64,000 nt of DNA, taken from the NCBI GenBank assembly GCA_965153355.1, contig OZ231126.1:22754001-22818000 (forward strand). The letters run 5' to 3'. Source of the stretch: Flaccisagitta enflata. Lineage: Eukaryota; Chaetognatha; Sagittoidea; Aphragmophora. Shown here in pieces: positions 24,227-37,223 of this stretch. Numbering within the stretch: the first letter of the stretch is position 1; each line of letters begins with the position of its first letter. The position numbers and the translations under genes are program-made. Below the pieces are notes generated by a model. The model worked only from the letters and a program-made list of their open reading frames with translations, was not told where the DNA came from and ran no database searches.

Positions 24227-25240
24227 CACCAGAAGAAGATGAACCCTTGGCTGTCTACAATCTGGCATAATTAGTTCTCATCAATTGGTCATCATCGTGG
24301 TAAATATTTGGTAAGCTTTAGGGGATTTCACTTGAAGAGTGACACTACAGGTTTAACTAAGATTGATTAGTTTTAGTTATGTCAGAGATATCAACAAAAA
24401 TGTGATTATTGAAATTTTGGATGTAAATGGTGTTGTAAATCATGGAATTGGTAGATTACTGAAACTTTTGTTGTAAAAATATCGAAACTTAAAGCGCGAG
24501 TTGTCTGGAAGTAACTAAATGTAAATGACATCACCTCAAGACATGCTTGAATTTACCTAAGCTTGTCAAATTCCAACTGCTATAAAACTGCCATTTTCAA
24601 ACTCATAACCGGCTATGCAAAGCCGTCCCTGTCAAGATAATTAGTTCAAATACCAATGAGCATTTTTACTCACACCAATTCCACGCTGAAAATCTATTTG
24701 AGGTTCAGGATGACTGTGGCCAGTCTAAAAAAGTACAATCCAATCACCAGCACCTCTCGGGAACAGATAATTTAATTCAGTGCTGGTAATCAATTCGCAT
24801 AGTTTGTCTTAGAGTCATTTTTTTGTCTTTGTTTTTGTCGTTATTGTTAGCATTGTTTTTGTTGTCTTTGTAACTGTTGTTACTACTTCCAAGGTGCTAA
24901 GTTCCCCTCTCCCCTTTTTGTCATTTTTTTTAGTATTGACTTTGTCACGAATGTCATTGTCGTCGTTTTCGCTGTTAAAGCTTCAATGACGCAAACTTTG
25001 CCATTTATTCTCAAAATCTATTCGCATTTGCGTTCGAAAGTATCAGTATATTCAGCAAAAGTTCAATACTTAGAATAATATCGTAGCTATCATGTCCCCA
25101 CCGTATAGTTCTGGCGTTTATTTCAATCTAACGTAATTAGAAATGTCCTCATAAGAAGCCTAGCGAATATTAAGAAAAAAAGTTTTAAAGCCTTTATTTG
25201 GTTGTTGATGTAAAAAAACGAGCTTGTATATTGTGTATGA
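24227..25240 (+). other. Collagen 3'UTR and intergenic sequence
   Basis: AT-rich, low-repeat sequence directly after the collagen stop. No clear AATAAA signal, ORF or transposon end was recognised. The proximal part is presumably 3'UTR, with its end undetermined. Confidence 0.5.
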
Positions 25241-25395
25241 ATGCAAAAGCGCCTCGGGAAGAAAATGAAGAATAAGGGTGCCTTTTTGGTGCTCACGACT
25301 CAACACCGGCGTCCTTACCAACACGGCAACAGTTTGAGCGTCATTCTCGTTCTCACGCCTCTCGCGTTGTCCATGTCCGCGACAACGAATTCATC

Positions 25396-25545
25396 TTGGA
25401 ACGGATCGTCATCAATCATCTCGGGATGCTTCGTCGATTACATCCCGGAATGCCTCGTCGATTAAATCCCGGAATGCCTCGTCGATTACAACCCGGAATG
25501 CCTCGTTATCTACACCATGGAATGCCTCGTCGATCTCGCGTCCAA
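25396..25545 (+). repeat. 24-bp minisatellite, GGAATGCCTCGTCGATTA units
   Basis: About five units of GGAATGCCTCGTCGATTA plus CATCCC. The core TGGAATGCCTCGTC recurs in inverted orientation near 31606-31700. Confidence 0.75.
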
Positions 25546-25761
25546 ATCATCCGGCGTTGCGGCGTCGTCATTCTCTCAAAACTTCGACGCCGTCATTTCG
25601 GATTACTTCACGACGCCGTCGGCGACACCATCTGCAACGTCGTCTGGAACATCATCTGCAACGTCGTCTGGAACATCATCTAAATCTTCATCGTTACAGC
25701 AGAAATTTTGTTCTCTTTTGGTAAGTTAATCCGCGTAAGAAATGAAAGACTAAACAAAAAC

Positions 25762-26580
<819 letters not shown>

Positions 26581-26584
26581 ATTA

Positions 26585-27700
26585 ATTACTTTTTTTCTTT
26601 CTTTCTTTTTTTTCACTCTCTCCTTTCTTTTAGACTTTTCGTCTTCGAGGATTTGGTCCACGTTTTTCACCTCGATGACAGCAGTCCAAGGCGGAGTTAA
26701 GACAAAAAAATATATAAAAATATACAAACATAATTTGGGAGTTTTTAACGAAAAGCATACTAAAAAAAAACAAGAAATGGATTCTCCTCGACAGACAAAA
26801 AATTGAAGGGAGAAAAAAAGACAAAAAGAAAACGAAGAAGATAAAGAAAAAAAAAAAGAAAGTTCAAAAGCCGGCTTTAAATCTTCGTCGCTGCTTTAAA
26901 CTAATAAATTTAGAAAGAAAAAGAAAAAAAAAACGCAACACAAAAAAAAAACGGCTGTGTTCTGAAAAAAAGTGCCAAGAATATTCAAAAAAAAAAAAAA
27001 GAAAGACAAAATCGTTTCCCGTCGCCGCCTAAGCTACATTCGGTTTGGATTGTAGCAGCTGTGCTCGCTGCTCCTAAACGTCGACGGAGGCAGCAGCAGC
27101 TGCCGGAACAACTACGCTGACCACAACTGCAGCGGCACAAACAATTACAGTAACGAGAGCTGCAGCAGCAGCAACAACAACATCGGAAGCGATATCGGCC
27201 ACTGCGGTGTTCGACGCCAACGCCGAACCGGAAGTAGATTTTCGGGGACGATAACTCAACGGTACCTTTGATGGAGCCGCGCTGACATGGCGCCACCTCA
27301 TAACTTCATCACCACTCGCTGGCGCCTCTACATCACGGCGTCACGTCATCATAACGCCACGTATTCGTGGTGCCACAACAAACTGGCGCCGCGTCACCAA
27401 AGCGTTTCTCCATCAAGGCTCCACGTCTTCAGGGCGTTACTCCATCCTGTCGCCGCTACGTCATAGCGAAACACTAACGTTTGATGCTCCGCTCTCGCAA
27501 TTTCTACAAAAACAAAAAAGAAACTAACAACAGAACAACAGAACAACAGAACAACAGAACAACGGAACAACAACGCTTCGACGTAGCGATAAGAAGCTGG
27601 GACTAACACCATCGGAGCTTTTCCAGAATTCATGTAAGTGACATGTGGGGACTATTATTGCTTATTTAATACTTCATGATGCAATTAGGAGTTCTTGAAG
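26585..27700. other. Purine-rich stretch and GC-rich degenerate repeats, no gene recognised
   Basis: A-rich sequence to about 27010, then CAGCAG/CGACG-rich sequence with loose GGCGCC..CGTCA repeats (27280-27450) and (GAACAACA)n at 27530-27570. Confidence 0.5.
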
Positions 27701-27705
27701 ATAAG

Positions 27706-28048
<343 letters not shown>

Positions 28049-28613
28049 CGAGCCAAAAAGTAAAATCTTAAGTTGCCTTTATCATAAAATGTTACAAAAT
28101 TTATCAAACTGTATGTAGACTTGAACCAGGAACCTCAAACTGTTTACTCAATTTTCAAACGGATCGAACTAGAGATCTCATATAATTCAGATATTCTTAG
28201 ATTTTTGCTCAAAATTTTGTCACAATCTTTTAAGCAGAAACTTGTCCAGTGTAAGTCTTCCTCACTACATCCTGACAGAGAATTTGATTTATATTATGGA
28301 CGAAAAATGGATCGCAATAAGTTTGAAAAGAGCAATGAGAATGAAGTTTTCAAGTTCGAGTATGTTTTGAGTAAACAAATTCATGATTGAACGATAACTC
28401 TAAACATTGGCGAGGTAAATGAGGAGATCAGATTTTGAGAGAGCGAGCTAAAAATCTGAGTCAAATATTTCAAGGCTGTTTTAGGCTGAGGCTCCCAAAG
28501 TCAAAACCCTTTCATTAATTTTTTTTTCTCTTACATCCAAAAATCTTCTCACCCTCACAAAAAAGAAAACAGGAAAAATAGCAGTGGGAGGGGATAGGAC
28601 TAAAGGGAGAGGG

Positions 28614-28616
<3 letters not shown>
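28049..28616. other. No feature recognised
   Basis: AT-rich sequence. An 89-codon open frame (28121-28390) has no recognised family or splice context. Confidence 0.4.
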
Positions 28617-28705
<89 letters not shown>

Positions 28706-28737
28706 AGAGAGACAGACAGACTGACAGACAGAGAGTC

Positions 28738-28776
<39 letters not shown>

Positions 28777-28801
28777 GGCAGACAGACAGACAGACAGAGA
28801 A

Positions 28802-28840
<39 letters not shown>

Positions 28841-29040
28841 GACAGACAGAGACAGACAGAGACACACAGAGACAGACAGAAACAGACAGAGGAAAAAAAT
28901 GCTCACTGACAGAGAAAAACAGAAACGCCGTCAAACTGGCAGACGGACATAACAAGTCAAATAGACAGAAATACACGGGCAGACAGACAGACAGACAGAC
29001 AGACAGATAGACAGATAGACAGACAGATTGGGACAGAGAC
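28617..29040 (+). repeat. (GA)n array grading into (GACA)n
   Basis: (GA)n to about 28702, then GACA/CAGA tetranucleotides to about 29036 with unique interruptions. Confidence 0.93.
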
Positions 29041-29422
29041 AAAGAGCCCCAGAGATAGGTATAGAAGGAGACAGAGACCTCGTAGTGGGAGAGGGAGAGA
29101 GTGCGAAAGAGTTAATTGATGAGGCCAAGAGCTTGGGTTGAAGGCGGGGGTCATAGGCAGGGGGGGGGTCGTGTTGGAGGGGGGGGGGGTCATGGGCGGG
29201 AGAAGAGGTGACTGAAGAACGTTTCAACCGGCCAAACGAGAAAATGATTTTCGACTCGAGAGCAATAAAATGTTTGTAGTGATCACGAAAAAGTTGAAAA
29301 GGTACAAAAATTGATCGTAAACATACAACGAAAGACCCTCATTTTTAACCAGATGATCTGACGTTAGGCAGTTGTCGCTCTCTTTTTTTTATTGCTTTCC
29401 CATTACTAGTGTGTAAGACGAG

Positions 29423-29423
<1 letters not shown>

Positions 29424-29489
<66 letters not shown>

Positions 29490-29530
29490 TGAGTGAGTGA
29501 GAGAGTGAGTGAGTGAGTGTGTGTGTGTTT
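29424..29530 (+). repeat. (GT)n array with (GAGT)n tail
   Basis: (GT)n at 29424-29487 followed by GAGT/GAGA units and another short GT run. Confidence 0.93.
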
Positions 29531-29654
29531 GTCTCTGTCTGTCCGTCAGTCTTCTCTGGCTGTCTGTATATTAGTTTTTGTGTAGTTGAATGAACACGGT
29601 TGTAGCGAAAATCCACCCATACAGAAAGAGTTGTAAGCTCCCTTAAGAGAATTC

Positions 29655-29833
29655 TTTCTAGTCGCGTGCAGGCGACTATATAACCCGCTATGTCTGTTGG
29701 TCCGTTGGTCCATCCGTTCGTCCGTCCCTGTTTGCGTGCAATACTGCTCCTGCCCAAATGCTTGAGTAATCTTTTTTTATCACAGCCCCTGCCCACCCAC
29801 ATGCGACTTCGGTAGCCGTGAATCGGCCTTGTT
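29655..29833 (+). mobile_element. Hairpin-(GTCY)n element family A
   Basis: AGTCGCGTGCAGGCGACT hairpin, GTCC/GTTG tract, CTGCTCCTGCCCAAATGCTT and a GTGAATCGGCCTTGTT end. Confidence 0.75.
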
Positions 29834-29991
29834 ATCTCATATAGTAGTTATTAAGAAAACTTCTATGGCAAACTACAGCTGTATTTATTGATCTGTGTTA
29901 GTGTATACATGTGTTAGTGTATACATGTATCCATCGCCATCTATCCCTCGCCACATGGGCATCCATGATTTCCTCAAATATATCACAAATT

Positions 29992-30121
29992 TTTAGGTGC
30001 GCCAAAGCACCTCTATACGAGGCTCTGTCCGTCGGTCGGTCGGTCGGTCGGTTGGTTGGTCGGTAACGCATTCGTTCGACAATCCACCCGGCGCACCATA
30101 TTGGCCTACTTGGCCTTGTTT
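29992..30121 (+). mobile_element. Hairpin-(GTCY)n element family C, full length
   Basis: TTTTTAGGTGCGCCAAAGCACCTCTATACGAGG, (GGTC)n, GTAACGCATTCGTTCGACAA, TTGGCCTACTTGGCCTTGTT. Confidence 0.8.
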
Positions 30122-30231
30122 TATTGTATCCGCACCTTACATCTTTAAGAAATCGGGGCAATGGTTTTACGCCCAGCTCAAACTTAAAATGGGCCAACGG
30201 ATTGACCATCGGACCAACAAGCACAACCTCA

Positions 30232-30450
30232 AAAAGATTCGATATTCCGTAAATAAAAACACTTCATCTTCCTCGCCACTGCTTTATCCCATAATCGATT
30301 CACCTTCCAAAGGGGACAAATTTTCTTAAATAGAGTTTCGTCTCTTGCACAACCCCTAAACGATTTGACATTTCGGAAATAAAAACACTTCGCCTTCCTC
30401 ACTACCGCCTTACTCCAGAGGGACATATTTTCTTGAACAGAGTCGCTAGC
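30232..30450 (+). repeat. Diverged tandem duplication of about 120 bp
   Basis: GTAAATAAAAACACTTC..CTTCCTC..CTTTAT and GGAAATAAAAACACTTC..CTTCCTC..CCTTAC start about 123 bases apart; both end in GGGACA-ATTTTCTT. Confidence 0.6.
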
Positions 30451-30496
30451 ACGCGACAAGAGAAGGGTACACTCTCGATTACTCGGTCCATCGGGA

Positions 30497-30692
30497 TTTT
30501 TAGTCGCGTGCTACGCGACTCTACACCCCGCTTTGTCGGTCCGTTGGTCCGTCCGTCGGTCCGTCACACTTTACTTTTTCGGCATTAATGGGGTTTTTGG
30601 CCATACTGCTCCTGCCCAAATGCTCCACTGACCTCAATTATGGCCCCTGCCCACCCGCACGCGACTGGGGTAGCCGTGTATCCGGCCTTGTT
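30497..30692 (+). mobile_element. Hairpin-(GTCY)n element family A, full length
   Basis: The perfect hairpin (AGTCGCGTGCTACGCGACT), GTCC/GTCG tract, CTGCTCCTGCCCAAATGCTC, CACCCGCACGCGACTGGGGT and TATCCGGCCTTGTT. Very similar to 3513 and 11126. Confidence 0.83.
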
Positions 30693-31590
30693 AAACGACG
30701 AAGTTAAAAAGCTTGTGTTTCACTAAATTAGATGATTTGCCCAGTGATTGTTTATTTGAAATACGAATTGTAGTCTCAAGAGGGATTAACAAGATGGGCC
30801 ATGACGTCAAATGAATATCTTTACATAGCAGGGAATTTTCAATATAATATCTTTTACTTCTTTCTTTCCCCCCTCTCCCTTTTTTACACAGGCTTTCCGT
30901 CGACGTTTCTCGAAGAAATTGACACGGTGACCTCTGTGGAACAGTCAGCAGAAGACTATCACTTTCTTCCCTCTCCTCCTCCTCCTTTTACTCCTCCTCC
31001 TCGTCCTCCTTCTCCGAACTTTCTCTCTCCACTGCCAAGCCCCTCGTTTTCGACTTCGGCTCCTCGGTGTCCTCAACACGATCCCAGAGAAAGGAACATC
31101 CAACTCGAAACTTCAAACCGATGAGAGAGAGAGAGAGAGAGGGAGGAGTAAACCTCCTCATCTTCCTCATCATTCTCCTCAACCGCCTCCTCCACCACAA
31201 CCACCTCCTCTTTTCTTTTTCAAACGGAAGAGAGGGTTGGAGTGGTGAGGGGGGTGTGGGGACGCGGAAGTCTCCTGTATCTGAACAGCCTTTCACCCAC
31301 TTGATTCGACATGTGGAGATGCCCTTGACTTTCTTCACTCTCTCGACGATCAAACGGGCTAGAATTTTTTCTTCTCGACTCTCTTTTTATCGCGCAACCA
31401 CCTTCACTCTCCTCCCTCAACTCCCATCCTTCTCTCCAACTCCTTCTCCATCATCCTCTTCTTCTTCTTCTTCTTCTTCTTCTTCTTCTTCTTCTTCTTC
31501 TTCCTCCTCAATGCGTTCACCTCCTCATTCTCGTGAAACGTCAACAATCCAAGCGCGTTTCTGACGGAAAAGACACTTCATGATCTGAAA
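30693..31590. other. Low-complexity CTC/CTT-rich stretch, no gene called
   Basis: Contains CCT/CTC tracts, GA at 31124-31145 and (CTT)n at 31455-31503. Frames open across it are proline/serine-rich artefacts. Confidence 0.5.
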
Positions 31591-31599
31591 TCACGGCGA

Positions 31600-31735
31600 C
31601 GACGACGACAACGGACGAGGCATTCCATCTACGACAACAGATGGGACATTCCATCGCCATTGACGAGGCATTCCAACGGCATTGACGAGGCATTCCAAGG
31701 CAACAACGACGACGACGACGACGACGACGACTGTA
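31600..31735 (-). repeat. Minisatellite sharing a core with 25396, plus (GAC)n
   Basis: GACGAGGCATTCCA appears three times, once degenerate as GGGACATTCCA, followed by a (GAC)n run at about 31707-31731. Its complement TGGAATGCCTCGTC is the core of the 25396-25545 array. Confidence 0.65.
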
Positions 31736-32579
31736 AGATCGACGATGTCTAATGAGAGGCATGAAAGAGACGATTGAGGCTTAGACAATAAAAAACGTAT
31801 AAAACGGCGACATTAGGACATGCAAGACAATCATGAGCAACTATCAAAAGAGGAACAACAAAGACAACAACAACAACAACAACAAAAACAACAACAACTA
31901 ATTTCACTCATGGCCACGCTCATCCCCCTGAGTCTCAAAGCGATATTCAGCGTGGAATGAATCGCTATCCCGTTGGCTTAGCCCTCCTAAGCATTCCTTA
32001 AGACCGCCCTTATAAAAAAAAAGAAAAGAGATCCCCCCACTCTCCTTGACCCCACCCCTTCCCTCCCTCCTCCTCCTCCTCCCTATTATTCACCCCTCTC
32101 AATCGTGACAATAATCAATTTTTTCGCTGCAACGGGAAACTATGCTCGGTCTGTCTCTCTTTGATACCGATTGTCGCCTTTTTTTTTTACTTTCAAATAT
32201 TTCATGTAATGGTATTAAAATCAAATAAAAGATTGCGATGACCTTTTCAGATATATGTAAATAACCGCAGTAGAAGAGTCTTGTTTTTGTTACTTTTTTT
32301 AACCCACATCTTTTTTTTTTTTTATTATCATTTTCTTCTACATTTTCGATCCATCGCGACATCTGCATTCACGATACAAACATAAGCGTGGCTTCGTTAT
32401 TACTATTTCGCATTGTCATTCGCAGAGTAGAAGTTCTCGTGCAATATTAGAAATAACTTCAGCAGTATTTCTTTTGTTTTTATCCTATACGTGTGGGGAC
32501 ATGGTTTTATTTATTCTTTTTCTGACCATTTGCTGAACATTGACATTTTTTTTCATAGAAGGAACACAAATGGTGCTAT

Positions 32580-32669
<90 letters not shown>

Positions 32670-33755
32670 TCGTCAAACTCGAAACTCTATGGTGCTAAAT
32701 TTCTCAAAAACGGTGCTAATTTTCGGGGGACATTTAGTCCCTCTTTATCTTAACTGTTCTTTTTTTTTCAATTTTTTTTGTTTATGTACAGTTGACTGTT
32801 TTTATCATTTTCTTACCACATAGAAATTGTGCAATAACGCAGAAAAAAGCGACGGCTTTAGGATACAAGATATGCCTAGAAGAAATTATATCGAGTCAAG
32901 TTGACTGCATGGTCTGGGACATTGAAGGGAAAGAACATTTTGAATGGATTCCAAAGAAAATTATTCTCATCATCATTTTATGCGATTGTCTTTCTTTTGG
33001 AGATATATCAGAATATTCTTTCATTAACAATGCGCCAAAAAAAGTAAGGTCTTCCACATTGCGAAATAGAGCAGAGCTTGTCAGCTATTTTCTTTATTCC
33101 TTTTCAAATTTTATCGTTTCATGTTTAAAGATGACTTAAAACTAGATCCTTTCAGTTTGTACTATGTTATCATCGTTGATGTATAATTTCTCTTTTAGTG
33201 CCAATTACATGAAATTATTTACATTCTAGTGTCGTCAATATCCTTTGATGTTAACGAGGTAATGAGAGACTAATGTTGTGTCCGTTCATAGGTCTTCTTT
33301 TTGTTCCTTTAATTCATTCTACTATATTTCTCAGATGAGCGTATCTATTGATCACCTCCTGGTCCTGGTCTAATGATGCCCATAAGGCCAGGCTTCTCTC
33401 TAAGCACGTTTCTTTGTCCATTTGCGCAATTAAAGCCCAATTTACTTGAAAAATCAACTTGGACTTGATCTAGGCACCACTTCATCGATGCTTAAGATGT
33501 ATAGAATTGATTGCTGTAGTTGTGAGAGAAGTTTCTGCCATAGACCCTGATCATTTTACACAACTACACCATTTATGAGGTGGCGGCTAGATCAAATCCA
33601 TATTTATCTAGCAAGTAGATTGGCCTCTAATTATACAAATAGGGCATGGAAACTGCTTTGAAATGAGTCTTTTCTGGTTTTTTTTAAATGCAAAAATGGA
33701 GTCTCATGACATTGACCGACTCTAGACTATTGGATATTAGGAAAAGATGCAAATA
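31736..33755. other. Unrecognised sequence with a (TC)n array
   Basis: (CAA)n patch near 31862-31898 and (TC)n at 32582-32666. A 115-codon open frame (32792-33139) has no family resemblance. No transposon ends recognised. Confidence 0.45.
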
Positions 33756-33905
33756 AGGCCGTTTACACGGACCCCAGTGAGCAGGGGCAATAAAGCAAAA
33801 AACCGCTCACATTTTGAAAAAAGTTACCTAGCGATTGACGGACGAACCGACCGACTGACTGCCCAACATGACAAGTTCTAGAATTGCGCGTCCGCGACAA
33901 AAAAT
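33756..33905 (-). mobile_element. Hairpin-(GTCY)n element family B, diverged
   Basis: AAGGCCGTTTACACGGACCC, GAGCAGGGGCA, (GACC)n tract and AATTGCGCGTCCGCGACAAAAAA, i.e. both ends of family B on the minus strand with substitutions. Confidence 0.55.
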
Positions 33906-34796
33906 ACGACATAGTATTTCCTTCGTTTTTATTGATTTGGGAAAGATGGATACGTGTTCAGAGAATATCATATGTGCTTATGCTACAAAATTAATGACCA
34001 AAAGTTATAACACCATTATCAATTTCGGCAGTCAGTTGCAAAACCTAAGACAAATTAGTCAAAAGTCAGGGAATTGCAGGATTTGAAATTGACAAGGTTA
34101 GCAATCAATAACAAAGTGGTGCACTTTGAGGCGGTGTATCTGTTCAATGTTGGCATGACCTTAAATTTATAACGATTTTTTTCGGCTATTATTCCGAATA
34201 TTATTCTCGAATATTATGTGGTTAGCTGAGCTACGAAATTAAGTCTCCATCCAGGATTTTTTTGATGTTCTCCTTTCCAAGTTCTTTAGTTTTTCAGTTT
34301 TTGTTTCTTAGGTTACTTTTTCTTTTTCGTTTTTTTTTCTTTTTTTCTGTTAGTTATTTGGTTTTTGTCTTTTTTAGTTTTTAAAACACTTCTAGGTTTG
34401 AGGTTTTAAACTTTTGACTTTTGAGTTAACTCAGAATCAGAAACTATACAACTTGAAGAGTCACATGTTCTCGCAAGTCAGGCAGGAAAGTAGAGTATGA
34501 CTACTTATAGAATGAAAAGGGCTGTAAAAAACCCGAAAAACAAAAGATGTGAGGGACAGGCAGACCAACCAACCAACTTCGTAAAAAGAGTCGCGTGAAT
34601 AGGACTACATACCGCCTGCCAAAATACTGACTGCGTGACAGATTGATAGAAAGATTACAACAAAGTGACACCGCCTTGCTTTTCGCTAAAGAGGTGAAGC
34701 TTGTTGGTCAGTCGGTCAGTCATGCATAACATCTATTGCACTATGTACATATTATTGCACTATGTACATATTAGCCCACCTTATTTTGCATTGTAT

Positions 34797-35030
34797 ATGC
34801 AATACATGAACGCGGTGGACTACTCTTGCGCGACGGACGGAGGCCGGAGGAACCGACTGACCGACGGATAGAGTGACAGAGCCTCACAGAGTTGCGATGG
34901 CGCATCAGTGTGGACTCAACGGTCCCATGCGGTGGGCAGGGGCAGTCAACGTCTGCTAAGAAATTTGTGACTAACCAACAGACTGACCAAAAAGTGACTT
35001 TAAGGCTCACATACCACGCGACCTAAGGCT
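34797..35030 (-). mobile_element. Two overlapping relics of hairpin-(GTCY)n elements
   Basis: GACGGACGG..CCGACTGACC..GAGCCTCACAGAGTTGCG, then GGTGGGCAGGGGCAGTC and a second ...CCAACAGACTGACC..CACGCGACC end. Too diverged to separate cleanly. Confidence 0.4.
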
Positions 35031-35137
35031 AAACAGTGTATTATAGAGGAAGTGAATCAAATAATGAAAATGTGTAAGAATCTGCACTGAGTAAAAGACA
35101 AGAACATCCAGAACTACGACACAGACTCAATTGCAGC

Positions 35138-35140
<3 letters not shown>

Positions 35141-35231
<91 letters not shown>

Positions 35232-35420
35232 AAAGAGGAAAGAGAACAGACAGACAGACAGACAGACAGAGCAGGCAGAGAGAGACAAAAGAGGAAAGAG
35301 AAGTGCGCGGAAATTTATTGCTTCCACTTGACAGGGCGGCGAGCAAGGAAAAGATGTCACGCAGAGACTCCCATTGACTGGTTCCACTGTCGGCCTCTTT
35401 GCCAAAGCCCTTTGTCGCAT

Positions 35421-35502
<82 letters not shown>

Positions 35503-35569
35503 AATCGGAATGACAATTGTGCAACTCAATGTCTGTGTGTGACTGAGTGTATGTGTGTGTGTGTGCAAA

Positions 35570-35635
<66 letters not shown>

Positions 35636-35710
35636 GAGACAGAGAGAGAGACAGAGACAGAGACAGAGACAGACAGAGACAGACAGAGACAGACAGAGAC
35701 AGACAGAGAC
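35141..35710 (+). repeat. (GA)n, (TC)n and (GA)n/(CAGA)n arrays
   Basis: (GA)n at 35141-35228, (TC)n at 35427-35497, (GA)n at 35577-35626 grading into GACAGA to about 35710. The opposed GA and TC arrays could pair as an inverted repeat. Confidence 0.93.
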
Positions 35711-35814
35711 AGACTGACAGATTTACAAGCAACAATTCATTCAAGGATCGCAAATGGACAGCGGTACTCGTTTGCTTCTTTTTCGAGCGATGAAGCAAAG
35801 AAGTGGAGTAAGAG

Positions 35815-36090
35815 CAGGGCAGCGGCCTCTAACGGCCAATTTCCTTCATATTACGGTGTTGAAATTCTAGACATCCTGTGGAAGCATATTTTGGGTTACA
35901 GACGGCTGATTTAGGTCTTTGGAGGCTTATTCGAGACCCGGGGCGACAGATTTTAAGTCTGAAGACCTGATTTGAGGCCCCCAGCAGTAATTTGAGGCCT
36001 GCAGGGCTGATTTGAGTTCTTGAGGCCTGATCAGAGGTCAGGAGAGCTAGTTTGAGACCTGGAAAGAATGATTCTTCTAGCCAACAAGGA
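35815..36090 (+). mobile_element. Relic of foldback family F
   Basis: GCAGGGCAGCGGCCTCTAACGG start and degenerate TTGAGGCCTGATTTGAGG units of the 20-bp minisatellite; no clear second arm. Confidence 0.45.
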
Positions 36091-36289
36091 GAAGGAAGGA
36101 GGAAGAGTGGCAAATAAGATAGACACAGACACTGAAAAGCCAACATTATGATTTTAGAAAACGCAAATTGGGAAGACAGACAGATGGACGGAAAAACAGA
36201 CAGAAGGATAGACAGTCAGAGAAACATTCGGATCCAGAAGCTACTATTCAAGTAGTATTTCCTCCACTGTATTTATCGTTTGTATATTT

Positions 36290-36346
36290 TTATCACTGCC
36301 GCTGTCCACCCGCACGCGACTTGCGTAACCGTGTATCCGGCAATGT
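36290..36346 (+). mobile_element. 3' end fragment of hairpin-(GTCY)n element
   Basis: CACCCGCACGCGACTTGCGT then GTGTATCCGGCAATGTT, the last part of family A only. Confidence 0.6.
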
Positions 36347-36650
36347 TCAATTTTCTTCTTACCAATACGTTACTAAATGTGTTTCATAAATCTTTGTTCG
36401 TAGCTTAAAGACCCAGTTCTTTTGCTTCTTTTGGCTAGACTTACCGTCTCATGTCGGCCAACCGGCATGTCAGTAACATTCATAATTTGCCGATTGTGCT
36501 GGGGCGAGGATGTAGACTAGACGCCAGTGGCCGAATGCCCAAAGTGGAAGTTTCAACGAACCTCATTCCCCACTGACCTTTTTCGCGCCAAGTTTACACT
36601 CGTGAATGTAAAAATAAGGTTTTAAAACTGACAAAAAGAAACGAATGTAA

Positions 36651-36690
<40 letters not shown>

Positions 36691-36852
36691 TCTTTGATCG
36701 ATACTAGAATTAGAAACGTCGATACGGCCACGAAAAAGCCCACATTGATTTTGTGATGTTAGCAATTTCAAACAGATAAGAACGAGAAAACCATCTTGCT
36801 AATAAATCAACAGACGTCTAAAATAGGCATCAACTTCAGTTCTCACTTTGTT

Positions 36853-37079
36853 AAAAAAAAGGCCGTATACATGGCTACCCCAGTTGCGTACAGGTGGGCA
36901 GGGGCAGTATTGAAGGTCAATAGAGCATTTTGGCAATAGCAGTGAGGCCAAAGACCGCAAAAACTAAAAAATTAGGGACCATCTGACCAACTGACCAACT
37001 GACTGAATAATGGACGGATGGACAGATGAATGGATGGATGGACAAAGCGGGTTCTAGTGTTGCATGCATGTGGCTAGAA
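36853..37079 (-). mobile_element. Hairpin-(GTCY)n element family A, diverged
   Basis: AGGCCGTATACATGGCTACC, GGTGGGCAGGGGCAGT, GAGCATTTTGGCAATAGCAG, (GACC/GGAT)n tract and a decayed hairpin at the right end. A (GA)n array at 36653-36687 lies just upstream. Confidence 0.65.
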
Positions 37080-37223
37080 ATAAAGCTATGAAGCTATAGT
37101 CCAATAGGTCGAATTTTCAAATATAATCAATCTGGATTCAATAGCTTAAATTGTTTATGAGCAGCTCTCTTCTAAAGATGATGCTTCTTTTCAGGTGCCC
37201 GCTTATTTATTAGCAAGACAGTA

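Noticed and set aside
28121-28390. 89-codon open frame
   Set aside because: No start context, splice signals or family resemblance; AT-rich sequence of this kind opens such frames by chance.
30890-31124. Possible exon after TTTTTTACACAG with a proline-rich product
   Set aside because: The acceptor looks real, but the product is CCT-repeat derived after about 30 residues and no partner exon was found.
32792-33139. 115-codon open frame, possibly an exon
   Set aside because: Mixed composition, no recognised domain and no convincing splice sites on either side.
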